A stretch of 31,110 bases of DNA from Streptomyces sp. NRRL S-244 (GTDB lineage: Bacteria > Actinomycetota > Actinomycetes > Streptomycetales > Streptomycetaceae): the NCBI RefSeq assembly GCF_000717915.1, contig NZ_JOCX01000044.1:1-31110 (forward strand), read 5' to 3'. Each line of letters begins with the position of its first letter. The stretch's first letter is position 1. The position numbers were made by a program, and so were the translations under genes. Below, one piece after another: positions 23,202 through 31,110 of the stretch. The notes beneath the pieces were generated by a model. The model worked only from the letters and a program-made list of their open reading frames with translations. It did no database searches and was not told the DNA's origin.

Positions 23202-24716
23202 CTAGGCGGCGAGCTTCGCCAGGGCCGCGTCGATGCGGGACAGCGAGCGCTCCTTGCCCAGGATCTGGAGGGACTCGAAGAGCGGCAGGCCGACCGTGCG
23301 GCCGGTGACGGCGACACGGACCGGGGCCTGGGCCTTGCCGAGCTTGAGGCCGTGGGCCTCGCCGGCGGTCAGGACGGCCTGCTTGAGGGACTCCGGGTCC
23401 GACCAGTCGGCCGACTCCAGGTTGGCGCGCGCCGTGGTCAGCAGGGCCGCCGGCTCGCCCTTCATCGCCTTGTCCCACGACGCCTGGTCCTCGACCGGCT
23501 CCTTCAGGAACAGGAAGTCGACGTTGGCCGTGATGTCGGAGAGGACCGTGACGCGGGTCTGGGCGTACGGCGCGATGGCCGCCCAGGCCTCGGCGTCGAA
23601 GTCCTCGGGCGCCCAGTTGGCGTGCGGGGCCTGGAGCCAGGGGGTGCAGGCGTCCGCGAAGGCCTTCGGGTCGAGGAGGCGGATGTGGTCGCCGTTGATC
23701 GACTCGGCCTTCTTGAGGTCGAAGCGCGCCGGGTTGGCGTTCACGCCGTCGATGTCGAACTTCGCCACCATCTCCTCGATCGAGAAGACGTCCTGGTCCT
23801 TGGAGAAGGACCAGCCGAGGAGCGAGAGGTAGTTCAGCAGGCCCTCGGGGAGGAAGCCGCGCTCGCGGTACAGGTTGAGCGAGGACTCGGGGTCGCGCTT
23901 GGAGAGCTTCTTGTTGCCCTCGCCCATCACGTACGGCAGGTGGCCGAACTGCGGGACGTCCGTGGCGACGCCGATCTCCATCAGCGCCTTGTACAGCGCG
24001 ATCTGGCGCGGGGTGGAGGACAGCAGGTCCTCGCCGCGGAGCACGTGCGTGATCTGCATCAGCGCGTCGTCGACCGGGTTGACGAGCGTGTACAGCGGCG
24101 CGCCGTTGGCCCGCAGGATGCCGAAGTCCGGCACGTTCTCCGGGGTGAAGGTCAGCTCGCCGCGGACCAGGTCGGTGAAGGTGATCGGCTCGTCGGGCAT
24201 CCGGAAGCGGACGATCGAGGGGCGGTGCTCGCCCTGGTACGCCTCCAGCTGCACCTGGGTCAGCTCGCGGCAGTGGCCGTCGTAGCCGGAGGGCTTGCCC
24301 GCGGCACGGGCGGCGGCGCGGCGCGCGTCCAGCTCCTCGGTCGTGCAGTAGCAGTCGTACGCGTACCCGCCGTCGCGCAGGCGCTGGGCTACGTCCGCGT
24401 AGATGTCCATGCGCTCGGACTGGCGGTACGGGGCGTGCGGGCCGCCGACCTCGGGGCCCTCGTCCCAGGTGAAGCCGAGCCAGCGCAGCGAGTCGAGCAG
24501 CTGGTCGTACGACTCCTCGGAGTCGCGCGCCGCGTCGGTGTCCTCGATGCGGAAGACGAACGTACCGCCGTGGTGGCGGGCGAACGCCCAGTTGAAGAGG
24601 GCGGTCCGGACCAGGCCCACGTGGGGGTTGCCGGTCGGGGAGGGACAGAAACGTACGCGGGGGGGTACCCCCTGCTCGAGCGAAGTCGAGAGCTTGGGGG
24701 AGTTCGCGTTAGCCAC
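23202..24716 (-). CDS. gltX: Glutamate--tRNA ligase (non-discriminating type expected)
   Basis: 504 aa. Class I synthetase: HIGH-like [28 protein letters not shown], and KMSKS-like NKKLSKRDP, with a C-terminal anticodon-binding helical domain. Actinobacteria lack GlnRS and use one GluRS to charge both tRNA-Glu and tRNA-Gln; the latter is amidated by GatCAB. GTG 24716 overlaps the upstream FAH gene by 8 nt. The first ~19 residues ([19 protein letters not shown]) are encoded by a hairpin element (24661-24702), so conserved sequence begins at [11 protein letters not shown] shorter start would have to lie after this element; none is obvious. Confidence 0.96.
   Translation of the reverse strand: MANANSPKLSTSLEQGVPPRVRFCPSPTGNPHVGLVRTALFNWAFARHHGGTFVFRIEDTDAARDSEESYDQLLDSLRWLGFTWDEGPEVGGPHAPYRQSERMDIYADVAQRLRDGGYAYDCYCTTEELDARRAAARAAGKPSGYDGHCRELTQVQLEAYQGEHRPSIVRFRMPDEPITFTDLVRGELTFTPENVPDFGILRANGAPLYTLVNPVDDALMQITHVLRGEDLLSSTPRQIALYKALMEIGVATDVPQFGHLPYVMGEGNKKLSKRDPESSLNLYRERGFLPEGLLNYLSLLGWSFSKDQDVFSIEEMVAKFDIDGVNANPARFDLKKAESINGDHIRLLDPKAFADACTPWLQAPHANWAPEDFDAEAWAAIAPYAQTRVTVLSDITANVDFLFLKEPVEDQASWDKAMKGEPAALLTTARANLESADWSDPESLKQAVLTAGEAHGLKLGKAQAPVRVAVTGRTVGLPLFESLQILGKERSLSRIDAALAKLAA
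24661..24702. repeat. REP-like hairpin inside the 5' end of gltX
   Basis: Interrupted inverted repeat: CCCCC (24668-24672) and CTCGA (24675-24679) pair with TCGAG (24686-24690) and GGGGG (24696-24700). The sequence resembles a G/C-flanked CTCGAGCGAAG element that I recall recurring in many Streptomyces genomes, in intergenic and coding DNA. It encodes [14 protein letters not shown] in GltX. Confidence 0.7.
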
Positions 24717-25497
24717 GCTTGATCACCTTGTTGGTGAGAGTGCCGATGCCTTCGATGGTGACGGCGACCTCGTCGCCGACGTTGAGGGGGCCGACTCCGG
24801 CCGGGGTCCCCGTGAGGATGACGTCGCCCGGGAGCAGCGTCATGGCCTCGGTGATGTGGACGATCAGGTCCTCGATGGAGCGGACCATGTCGCTGGTGCG
24901 GCCGAGCTGGCGCTGTTCGCCGTTGACGGTGCACTGGATGGTCAGGTCGCTCGGGTCCAGATCGGTCTCGATCCAGGGGCCGAGGGGGCAGGAGCTGTCG
25001 AAGCCCTTGGCCCGGGCCCACTGCTTCTCGCGCTGCTGGACATCGCGCGCGGTGACGTCGTTGGCGCAGGTGTAGCCGAGGATCACGTCCTTGACGCGCT
25101 CCTTCGGGACCTCTCGGCACATGCGGCCGATGACCACGGCGAGCTCCGCCTCGTGGTGGAGGTCCTGGGAGAAGGAGGGGTACGTGATCGGGTCGCCCGG
25201 GCCGACCACCGAGGTGGACGGCTTGAAGAAGGTGATCGGCGCGTCGGGCACCTCGTTACCGAGCTCTGCCGCGTGCTCCGCGTAGTTGCGGCCGATGGCC
25301 ACGACCTTGTTCGGGAGCACGGGCGGCAGCAGCCGGACCTTGTTCAGCGGGACCTTCGTGCCCGAGAGCTCGAAGTCCGCGAACGGGATGCCCTTGATGA
25401 TGTCGAGGACGAGCTCACCCTCGGCGCCGGGGGCAGTGCTGCCCTCGACCGCGCCGAACGCGACATTGCCGTCGATGGAGAACCTGGCGATGCGCAC
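24709..25497 (-). CDS. Fumarylacetoacetate hydrolase family protein
   Basis: 262 aa. FAH-fold hydrolase/decarboxylase: [27 protein letters not shown], metal-binding [23 protein letters not shown] and [16 protein letters not shown]. Members include acylpyruvases, oxaloacetate decarboxylases and catabolic decarboxylases; with no catabolic genes nearby, the substrate cannot be assigned. GTG 25497 has no strong ribosome site. The stop overlaps the gltX start by 8 nt, suggesting coupling. Confidence 0.9.
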   Translation of the reverse strand: MRIARFSIDGNVAFGAVEGSTAPGAEGELVLDIIKGIPFADFELSGTKVPLNKVRLLPPVLPNKVVAIGRNYAEHAAELGNEVPDAPITFFKPSTSVVGPGDPITYPSFSQDLHHEAELAVVIGRMCREVPKERVKDVILGYTCANDVTARDVQQREKQWARAKGFDSSCPLGPWIETDLDPSDLTIQCTVNGEQRQLGRTSDMVRSIEDLIVHITEAMTLLPGDVILTGTPAGVGPLNVGDEVAVTIEGIGTLTNKVIKRG

Positions 25498-25595
25498 GTG
25501 TTGCGTCTGCCCCTCTGTATTTCCGCTGGCTGGAGTCTGCGTGTCCAGGCTAACGCGGCGGGCAGCGGCGCTTCGCGCTCCTTTTGCCGAGTGGC

Positions 25596-25778
25596 TTACT
25601 GCGCGGCGGCGACCGGCGCGTCCATCAGGATCGTGCGGCGCGGGTTCGCGGTCTGGGCGGGCAGCTCGACGGCGTGCTCCGGAGCCTCGATCGCCTGCAG
25701 CTCTTCGGCGTCCTTGAGGTGCGCGAGGGTGGTGCGGCGGGGGTTGGCTATGTTGCGGAACATCATCGTCGTCTTCAC
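25596..25778 (-). CDS. Unrecognised 60-residue protein with two ANPRRT repeats
   Basis: 60 aa from GTG 25778 (MKTTMMFRNIANPRRTTLAH). The motif ANPRRTxL occurs at residues 11-18 and again at 44-51 (ANPRRTIL), 33 residues apart. Between them is an acidic, helix-prone stretch (LKDAEELQAIEAPEHAVELP). No signal peptide, cysteine or known domain. GAGGG lies 11 nt before the GTG; an ATG at 25766 is an alternative. It sits upstream of the FAH gene (98-nt gap, same strand) and divergent from cvnA. I recall a small hypothetical protein in this position in other Streptomyces but know no function. Confidence 0.68.
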   Translation of the reverse strand: MKTTMMFRNIANPRRTTLAHLKDAEELQAIEAPEHAVELPAQTANPRRTILMDAPVAAAQ

Positions 25779-26342
25779 GGTGTTTCGGGCCCTCGGCTCG
25801 CTTGTCGGGTGGGGGTTGTCGGATCCTTCAACCCTGTAAAGGGCAAGGCTAAACATCCGATTCCCCGGCCCAACGGGGAAGTAATGGCCACGGCTGTGTG
25901 AGTTTGCTCACCCGTGACCCGACAATACGGGCATAACAGGCAGTCAATTTCAGGTGGCGAAACGGACATTGCGCCACTGAATCAGCCATTCCGCTCCTGA
26001 TCATCTCGACTGGGACACCTTGCCAGCCACCGCGTTTGGTCGGCGTAAGTCCGATTCGCCCCGAAAGGCGGACCACATCGAGTAATTCAGCCATTGCATT
26101 CCGTGACCGCCACTCCAGGCCGACACGCGCACCTTGTTGGAGATCCGCCACTGTGCTGGAATTCGCGGGACCGCCGCGGGAACAGCCGGCGCGCAGGTGG
26201 CGCGACACAGCGCCGCGCGCGGCGGCAAGGAGAGGGAGACGCGCCGGTCACCGACGACCACCATGGGGCCGAAATGCCCCACGACTCGACACCGTCCCAC
26301 CGGTCGCCCGGCGGGACGCCTGGTCCAGAGGTTGCGACGCTA
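25779..26342. other. 564-nt intergenic region between the 60-aa gene and cvnA
   Basis: No gene is supported. It has lower G+C than its surroundings in parts (25840-26100). Small hairpins: TTCCCC/GGGGAA (25861-25880), GTGAG/CTCAC (25898-25911), GTGGCG/CGCCAC (25954-25977) and CGCC/GGCG (26057-26070). No convincing promoter for cvnA was found. An open frame runs from TTG 26094 into cvnA but its codon pattern is poor before ~26340. Confidence 0.6.
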
Positions 26343-29300
26343 GTGCAGGGACGATTCAAGAGGGATGGCAGCGCTGCGGCGGAGCAGGAGCCGCGCGGCG
26401 GGACCGACCGTGGCTCCTCGCCCCAGCACGCCCAGAACCGCGGGCCGGCTGCCGAAGGCGCAGGCCCCGACTCCTCCACCACGGTGAGCGCGGTGAAGGC
26501 GAAGGCGCGCCTCAAGCCCCGGGGCAAGACGAAGAGCGAAGAGCCGGCCGACAAGGACGTGGCGATACCGAAGGCCCCGAGCGGGCCCGGTTCGCGATTC
26601 GCCATGCAGAACTGGCGCATCAGCACGCGACTCGTGTCGCTGCTGACCCTGCCGGTCGTCGCCGCCACCACGCTCGGTGGCTTCCGCATCAACGACTCGC
26701 TCAACGACATCGACCAGCTGGAGCACATGCAGCTGCTCACGACGATGACCCGGCAGGCCACCAACCTGGCCGCCATGCTCCAGGAGGAGCGGGACAAGTC
26801 GGCGGGTCCGCTGTCGGTCGACCGGTCGGGCAAGCCCAACAGCCTCGTCACGGGCGTACGCGACCAGACCGACGCCGCCGCCAAGGCCTTCCAGGCCGCG
26901 ACCGACAAGGTCGACAGCGCGGAGGACAAGGACGAGACCCTCAAGTCGATCCGCAACAACATCCTGCAGATCGGCCGCCAGCTCACCGGCATCGAGGAAA
27001 TCCGCAAGAAGGCGTACCAGAACGGCGCCCAGCAGACGGTCACCGAGTACAACGCGCTGATCGTCTCGCTGCTCTCGCTCTCCCAGGACATGGCGCAGGC
27101 CACCTCCAGCCCGGAGATGATCAAGCGCACGCGTGCCCTGGCGGCCTTCTCCTCCGCCAAGGAGTACGCCTCGATCCAGCGCGCCGTCATCGCCGCCTCG
27201 CTCCCCGAGAGCAGCGAGCGCGCGGGCACGCTCACCGAGAACGACCGCCTGTACGCCCTCTCCGCTCTCCGCGGCGAGAGCCAGTCGAAGAAGACCTTCG
27301 AACTCGTCTACCAGGGCAAGCCCGAGGAACTCCTCGCGGCGCTCGGCGACGGCAACACGGAGATCGGCACCGCCGACCACTACGCGCGCCGCGTCCTGAG
27401 CACCCAGGGGCAGTTCGGCAAGGAGAAGAACCGGTCCTGGATGGACTGGTACGACGCGGACGACACCAAGCTCCAGGCCATGAAGGTCATCGAGCTGACC
27501 CTGCTCGAGGACATGGAGCAGAAGGCCCGCGAGCTCAAGAACTCCTCGCAGCAGGACGCCATCATCAACGGTGCCCTGATCCTGCTCGTCCTCGGCGTCT
27601 CCCTCGTCGGTGCCTTCGTCATGGCGCGGTCGATGATCCGCTCGCTGCGCCGCCTGCAGGACACCGCGACCCGGGTCGCCCAGGACCGACTGCCCGAGCT
27701 CGTCAAGCAGCTGTCCGAGTCCGACCCGCAGGACGTGGACACGTCCGTGGAGTCGGTCGGCCTGCACACCCGCGACGAGATCGGCCAGGTGGCCGCGGCC
27801 TTCGACGACGTGCACCGCGAGGCCGTCCGCCTCGCCGCCGAGCAGGCCCTCCTCCGGGGCAACGTCAACGCGATGTTCACCAACCTCTCGCGCCGTTCGC
27901 AGGGCCTCATCCAGCGCCAGCTCTCGCTCATCTCCGAGCTGGAGTCGCGCGAGGCCGACCCGGACCAGCTGTCCTCGCTCTTCAAGCTCGACCACCTCGC
28001 GACCCGCATGCGCCGTAACGGCGAAAACCTCCTCGTCCTCGCGGGCGAGGAGCCGGGCCGCCGGTGGACCCGCCCCGTCCCGCTCGTCGACGTGCTCCGT
28101 GCCGCCGCGTCCGAGGTGGAGCAGTACGAGCGCATCGAACTCGCGTCGGTGCCCGGCACCGACGTCGCCGGCCGCGTCGTCAACGACCTCGTGCACCTCC
28201 TCGCCGAGCTGCTGGAGAACGCCACCTCGTTCTCCTCCCCGCAGACCAAGGTCAAGGTCACCGGTCACGCGCTGCCCGACGGGCGCGTGCTCGTCGAGAT
28301 CCACGACACCGGCATCGGCCTCTCCCCCGAGGACCTCGCCGCGATCAACGAGCGGCTCGCGTCGCCGCCGACCGTGGACGTCTCCGTCTCCCGCCGCATG
28401 GGCCTGTTCGTGGTCGGCCGCCTGTCCCTGCGACACGGCATCCGCATCCAGCTGCGCCCGTCCGACTCGGGCGGTACGACGGCCCTCGTCATGCTGCCGG
28501 TGGACGTCGCCCAGGGCGGCAAGAAGCCGGGTCCGATGCCGGGCCAGGGCGGTCCGGGTGGTCCCGGCGGTCCGGGCTCCGGTGCCCCGCAGGGCATGCC
28601 GGGTGCTTCCGCGCAGGGTGCGGTCCCTGGCGGCGGCGCACGCCAGCCCGTCGGCGCCGGCCCGCAGCGCGGCCAGGTCTCCGGCGGCGGCCAGCGTGCC
28701 GCGCTGCCGGGACGCGACGGCGCCCCCGGTCAGCAGGGCCCGCAGGGCGGTCCCGGTGCACGCCCGCAGCAGGGCGGCCCGAATGCGCGTCCGCAGGGCG
28801 GTCCGGGCATGACCGGCATGCCGGGCGCCCCGACCTCCCAGGGCCAGGGTGCCTTCGGTGACGGCGCCTTCGGCGGCGGTGCCCCGCTGCCGGGCCGCGG
28901 TCCGGCCGGCGGTCCCGGCTCCCGTCCGATGCCCGCGCCCACGGCCTCCGGCCAGGGCGGGTTCCCGCAGGGCAACGGCTTCGAGCGCCCGCAGCCCCCG
29001 CAGCAGCAGCCCGCCCCGACGGGCCCGGTCCCCTCGGCCCAGGCCCCCGCCGCCCCGGCTCCGCGCGGCTCCCGGCCGCAGCTGCCGCCGCGCGGTGGCG
29101 CCGCGCGTCCGGAGCTTCCGGGTACGGGCGGCGGCCCCGCCGGGATCCCGCAGACCACCAGCTGGGGCGCCGACCAGGCGCGCCACGGCGGCCAGGAGGT
29201 CCCGCGCGGCCACGACGAGCTCTCGGGCCCCGGTGCGACGGCGGAGTTCCCCCGTCCGGACTTCAACGCCCCGCGCCCGCCGGCCGGCAACAGCACCACC

Positions 29301-30074
29301 GGCCAGTTCGAGCGTCCCGACCTGCGGACCCCGCTGCCCCAGGCCGGCCAGGACATGTCCGCCACCGGGCAGTTCGAGCGCCCGCAGCCGCGCGGTGCGG
29401 CGGACCCGTCCACCACGGGCCAGTTCGCCCGTCCGGACTTCCAGGCCCCGCGGCCCGGTGGTCCCGGCGTCGGCGGATTCGCCCCCCAGCAGCCGCAGGC
29501 TCCGCAGCTGCCGCAGGCCCACCAGCCGGAGGCGCTGCCGCCGGCCCCGAGCACCGGCAACGAGCGCAGCCCGATCTTCGACACGCTGGAGTCGAACTGG
29601 TTCCACCAGGAGGGCCCGCAGCCCTCCGGTCAGGCGCCGGTTCCCCAGCAGCCGCAGCAGTCCGCCCCGGCTCCGGCTCCCCAGCAGCGCCTGCAGCAGC
29701 CGCTGCCGCAGCGCGGCCAGGAGCCCGCGGCCGAGTCCGCCCAGGCGACGACCGGCAGCTCGCCGACCGTCAGCTGGCGGTCCTCGCCGAACGACGAGCT
29801 GATGCGGCAGGCCGAGCGCGTGCGCCAGCCCGCCGCCGGCGGCATCACCACCTCGGGGCTGCCCCGCCGAGTACCGCGGGCGAACCTCGTGGCCGGCACC
29901 GCGCAGCAGCAGTCCGACGCACAGTCGGGCCCGCAGGTCTCGCGAGCGCCGGACGACGTCCGCGGCCGTCTGACCAACCTCCGACGGGGTATCCAGCAGG
30001 GCCGTCAGGCCGGCAACAACGGCCCGGCGACCGGCAGTTACCACATCGACCCCACTTACCAGCAGGAGCGTTAG
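26343..30074 (+). CDS. cvnA: CvnA-type sensor histidine kinase-like protein (conservon)
   Basis: 1243 aa from GTG 26343 (MQGRFKRDGSAAAEQEPRGG); longer in-frame starts (ATG 26274, TTG 26094) are possible. Layout: cytoplasmic N-terminus, TM1 (~95-115), an extracytoplasmic nitrate/nitrite-sensing-like helical domain, TM2 (~409-431), HAMP, and a kinase core. That core has FKLDHLATRMRRNGENLLVLAG, N-box LLAELLENATSFSSP, HDTGIGLSPEDL and MGLFVVGRLSLRHG. From ~725 a 500-residue Pro/Gly/Gln-rich tail follows, with four TGQFERPD-type repeats. In Streptomyces CvnA works with CvnB, CvnC and CvnD as a membrane signalling complex. True autophosphorylation is uncertain because the H-box is atypical. Confidence 0.9.
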   Translation: MQGRFKRDGSAAAEQEPRGGTDRGSSPQHAQNRGPAAEGAGPDSSTTVSAVKAKARLKPRGKTKSEEPADKDVAIPKAPSGPGSRFAMQNWRISTRLVSLLTLPVVAATTLGGFRINDSLNDIDQLEHMQLLTTMTRQATNLAAMLQEERDKSAGPLSVDRSGKPNSLVTGVRDQTDAAAKAFQAATDKVDSAEDKDETLKSIRNNILQIGRQLTGIEEIRKKAYQNGAQQTVTEYNALIVSLLSLSQDMAQATSSPEMIKRTRALAAFSSAKEYASIQRAVIAASLPESSERAGTLTENDRLYALSALRGESQSKKTFELVYQGKPEELLAALGDGNTEIGTADHYARRVLSTQGQFGKEKNRSWMDWYDADDTKLQAMKVIELTLLEDMEQKARELKNSSQQDAIINGALILLVLGVSLVGAFVMARSMIRSLRRLQDTATRVAQDRLPELVKQLSESDPQDVDTSVESVGLHTRDEIGQVAAAFDDVHREAVRLAAEQALLRGNVNAMFTNLSRRSQGLIQRQLSLISELESREADPDQLSSLFKLDHLATRMRRNGENLLVLAGEEPGRRWTRPVPLVDVLRAAASEVEQYERIELASVPGTDVAGRVVNDLVHLLAELLENATSFSSPQTKVKVTGHALPDGRVLVEIHDTGIGLSPEDLAAINERLASPPTVDVSVSRRMGLFVVGRLSLRHGIRIQLRPSDSGGTTALVMLPVDVAQGGKKPGPMPGQGGPGGPGGPGSGAPQGMPGASAQGAVPGGGARQPVGAGPQRGQVSGGGQRAALPGRDGAPGQQGPQGGPGARPQQGGPNARPQGGPGMTGMPGAPTSQGQGAFGDGAFGGGAPLPGRGPAGGPGSRPMPAPTASGQGGFPQGNGFERPQPPQQQPAPTGPVPSAQAPAAPAPRGSRPQLPPRGGAARPELPGTGGGPAGIPQTTSWGADQARHGGQEVPRGHDELSGPGATAEFPRPDFNAPRPPAGNSTTGQFERPDLRTPLPQAGQDMSATGQFERPQPRGAADPSTTGQFARPDFQAPRPGGPGVGGFAPQQPQAPQLPQAHQPEALPPAPSTGNERSPIFDTLESNWFHQEGPQPSGQAPVPQQPQQSAPAPAPQQRLQQPLPQRGQEPAAESAQATTGSSPTVSWRSSPNDELMRQAERVRQPAAGGITTSGLPRRVPRANLVAGTAQQQSDAQSGPQVSRAPDDVRGRLTNLRRGIQQGRQAGNNGPATGSYHIDPTYQQER

Positions 30075-30365
30075 TTGAGTTCGATGAGCCAGGCGGCACA
30101 GAACCTGAACTGGTTGATCACCAACTTCGTGGACAACACCCCCGGGGTGTCCCACACGGTGGTGGTCTCCGCCGACGGCCTCGAGATGGACCGGGGATTC
30201 CTCTTCCTCATGTCCGTCTCGGACGGTTCCTCCCTGGCCGTGCTCGCGCACCCCGAGTGCGACATCGGCCTCGTCGGCTACGAGATGGCCCTCCTCGTGG
30301 ACCGCGCCGGCAGCGTCCTCACCCCGGACCTGCGCGCGGAGCTTCAGGGAAGCCTGCTCATCTGA
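30075..30365 (+). CDS. cvnB: CvnB Roadblock/LC7 protein with an internal deletion
   Basis: 96 aa from TTG 30075, whose AGGAG is 6 nt upstream; ATG 30084 is an alternative. N-terminal MSSMSQAAQNLNWLITNFVD and VSHTVVVSADGL and C-terminal DRGFLFLMSVSDGSSLAVLA, HPECDIGLVGYEMALLVDRA match CvnB of conservons. From memory such proteins are ~135-140 aa; the ~40 residues normally between SADGL and EMxRGFLF (helix and strand of the dimer interface) are absent here. The junction is at codons 36/37 (30182/30183) and keeps frame. CvnB is a regulator (GAP-like) partner of the GTPase CvnD; with this loss its activity is doubtful. It starts right after the cvnA stop. Confidence 0.88.
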   Translation: MSSMSQAAQNLNWLITNFVDNTPGVSHTVVVSADGLEMDRGFLFLMSVSDGSSLAVLAHPECDIGLVGYEMALLVDRAGSVLTPDLRAELQGSLLI

Positions 30366-30375
30366 CGCCACATCT

Positions 30376-30402
30376 CCCGGCCGGACGGTACTTCCGGCCG
30401 GG
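30376..30402 (+). other. Hairpin in the cvnB-cvnC gap
   Basis: A perfect 10-bp stem (30376-30385 with 30393-30402) and 7-nt loop lie 11 nt after the cvnB stop, without a U tract. It may reduce transcription of cvnC-cvnD or stabilise the upstream mRNA. Confidence 0.45.
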
Positions 30403-30515
30403 GGACCGGGGGACCGCCCCGGAACCCAGTACCACCGCCAGGCCGTCATACCGTCCCCCCACCGGCCGCCCCGTCAGACGGCACGCTGACCACTGCTGTC
30501 CAGCCCGGAGGATCA

Positions 30516-30911
30516 ATGACCCCGCCCCCCGCCTACTCCGATGCGTACGGCGATTCGTCGTACTCGGAAGGCGATCAGCCGCTCGTTCGCCCGTACGCGA
30601 TGACCGGCGGACGGACCCGGCCCCGCTACCAGCTCGCCATCGAGGCGCTGGTCAGCACCACGGCCGATCCGATGCACCTGTCCGGCCTGCTTCCCGAGCA
30701 CCAGCGCATCTGCACGCTGTGCCGCGAGGTCAAGTCGGTCGCGGAGGTCTCCGCACTGCTGTCGATGCCGCTCGGTGTCGCCCGGATCCTCGTCGCCGAC
30801 CTGGCCGAGGCCGGAATGGTGGCCATCCACCAGCCGGGCAATGGAGAGGCCGGCGGCACGCCGGATGTAACGCTGCTCGAAAGGGTGCTCAGTGGACTTC
30901 GCAAGCTCTAA
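30516..30911 (+). CDS. cvnC: CvnC, DUF742 protein
   Basis: 131 aa from ATG 30516, preceded by GGAGGA. Disordered N-terminus rich in Ser/Tyr/Asp, then RPYAMTGGRTRP, LCREVKSVAEVSALLSMPLG, and VARILVADLAEAGMVAIH, the winged-helix-like DUF742 fold. In conservons CvnC joins CvnB and CvnD at the CvnA kinase. The stop overlaps cvnD by 20 nt. Confidence 0.93.
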   Translation: MTPPPAYSDAYGDSSYSEGDQPLVRPYAMTGGRTRPRYQLAIEALVSTTADPMHLSGLLPEHQRICTLCREVKSVAEVSALLSMPLGVARILVADLAEAGMVAIHQPGNGEAGGTPDVTLLERVLSGLRKL

Positions 30912-31110
30912 TGGCGGAACCGCCCGCTCCACCACCTCCGCGAAGATCGTGGTGGCGGGCGGGTTCGGCGTGGGCAAGACCACGTTCGTCGGGGCCGTCT
31001 CGGAGATCAATCCGCTGCGCACCGAAGCCGTGATGACGTCCGCGTCCGCCGGCATCGACGATCTGACCCACACCGGGGACAAGACGACCACCACGGTCGC
31101 CATGGACTTC
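30892..31110 (+). CDS. cvnD: CvnD small GTPase, N-terminal part
   Basis: 73 codons to the right edge, starting at GTG 30892 with AAAGGG upstream and a 20-nt overlap with cvnC. The P-loop is GGFGVGKTTFVGAVSE (residues ~23-38), and TSASAGIDDLTH fits the family. A Rag/Rab-like GTP-binding protein acting as switch of the conservon complex. The rest of the G domain is outside the window. Confidence 0.93.
   Translation, partial: MDFASSNGGTARSTTSAKIVVAGGFGVGKTTFVGAVSEINPLRTEAVMTSASAGIDDLTHTGDKTTTTVAMDF

Noticed and set aside
24709..25497. FAH gene as part of an aromatic-degradation cluster
   Set aside because: No dioxygenase, isomerase or other ring-cleavage gene lies nearby.
30176..30188. CTCGAG at the CvnB junction as an engineered deletion scar
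   Set aside because: The hexamer is common in this G+C range and no cassette or recombinase scar adjoins it; a natural deletion or an assembly error is at least as likely.
26340..30449. A very long open frame antisense to cvnA and cvnB
   Set aside because: It is a high-G+C shadow: its residues are dictated by the cvnA codon pattern, it has no known domain, and cvnA is clearly coding. The same applies to long antisense frames over recG (5585-8302) and over ddl-gpsA (13270-15816).

Overview
The window is chromosomal DNA of a Streptomyces or a close relative. The G+C content is very high with G/C-ending codons, GTG and TTG starts are frequent, and several genes look leaderless. Actinobacterial marker genes are present: HupS with a lysine/alanine-rich tail, NdgR, a CvnABCD conservon, DUF3515, and single-domain AsnC. 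From memory, the gene order follows the S. coelicolor segment around SCO5541-SCO5573, but no search was run. It is mostly conserved core genome with no integrase, IS element, CRISPR array or phage gene.

Layout. 1-1694: the 3' end of a secreted CAP protein, an HxlR-type regulator, and convergent mutM. 1784-4777 (minus): DUF177/yceD, rpmF (L32) and rnc (RNase III) from one promoter, preceded by a DivIVA-like coiled-coil protein. 4881-9977 (minus): coaD, rsmD, recG and a FakA/YloV-like kinase. 10227-10412 (plus): rpmB (L28) with a structured leader. 10564-12347 (minus): thiL-thiD. 12592-13349 (plus): a one-domain AsnC protein and a DUF3515 lipoprotein. 13438-16394 (minus): plsC-gpsA-ddl (phospholipid and peptidoglycan precursors). 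16582-17442 (plus): cofC, in frame with a small OB-fold-like protein. 17557-20759 (minus): hupS, a small helical protein, and leuC-leuD. 20879-21595 (plus): ndgR, divergent from leuCD, with a palindrome in its promoter. 21764-22253 (minus): five tRNAs (three Glu, two Gln). 22340-25778 (minus): HAD phosphatase, gltX, an FAH-family enzyme, and an unrecognised 60-residue protein. 26343-31110 (plus): a conservon (cvnA, cvnB, cvnC and the 5' end of cvnD), a G-protein-coupled-receptor-like signalling operon.

Functional links. The yceD-rpmF-rnc group ties ribosome supply to RNA processing. thiL and thiD act in the same cofactor pathway and overlap by 4 nt. plsC and gpsA make and use glycerol-3-phosphate. 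NdgR probably controls leuCD. In Streptomyces a non-discriminating GluRS charges both tRNA-Glu and tRNA-Gln, and here gltX lies close to genes for both.

Most notable oddities: CvnB lacks about 40 central residues of its Roadblock/LC7 domain. A REP-like hairpin lies inside the 5' coding end of gltX. cofC has no stop before the next small protein. A 60-residue protein carries two ANPRRT repeats. Two perfectly tandem 18-bp units precede the AsnC-like gene. Several genes have a -10 hexamer ending 6-7 nt before the start codon.
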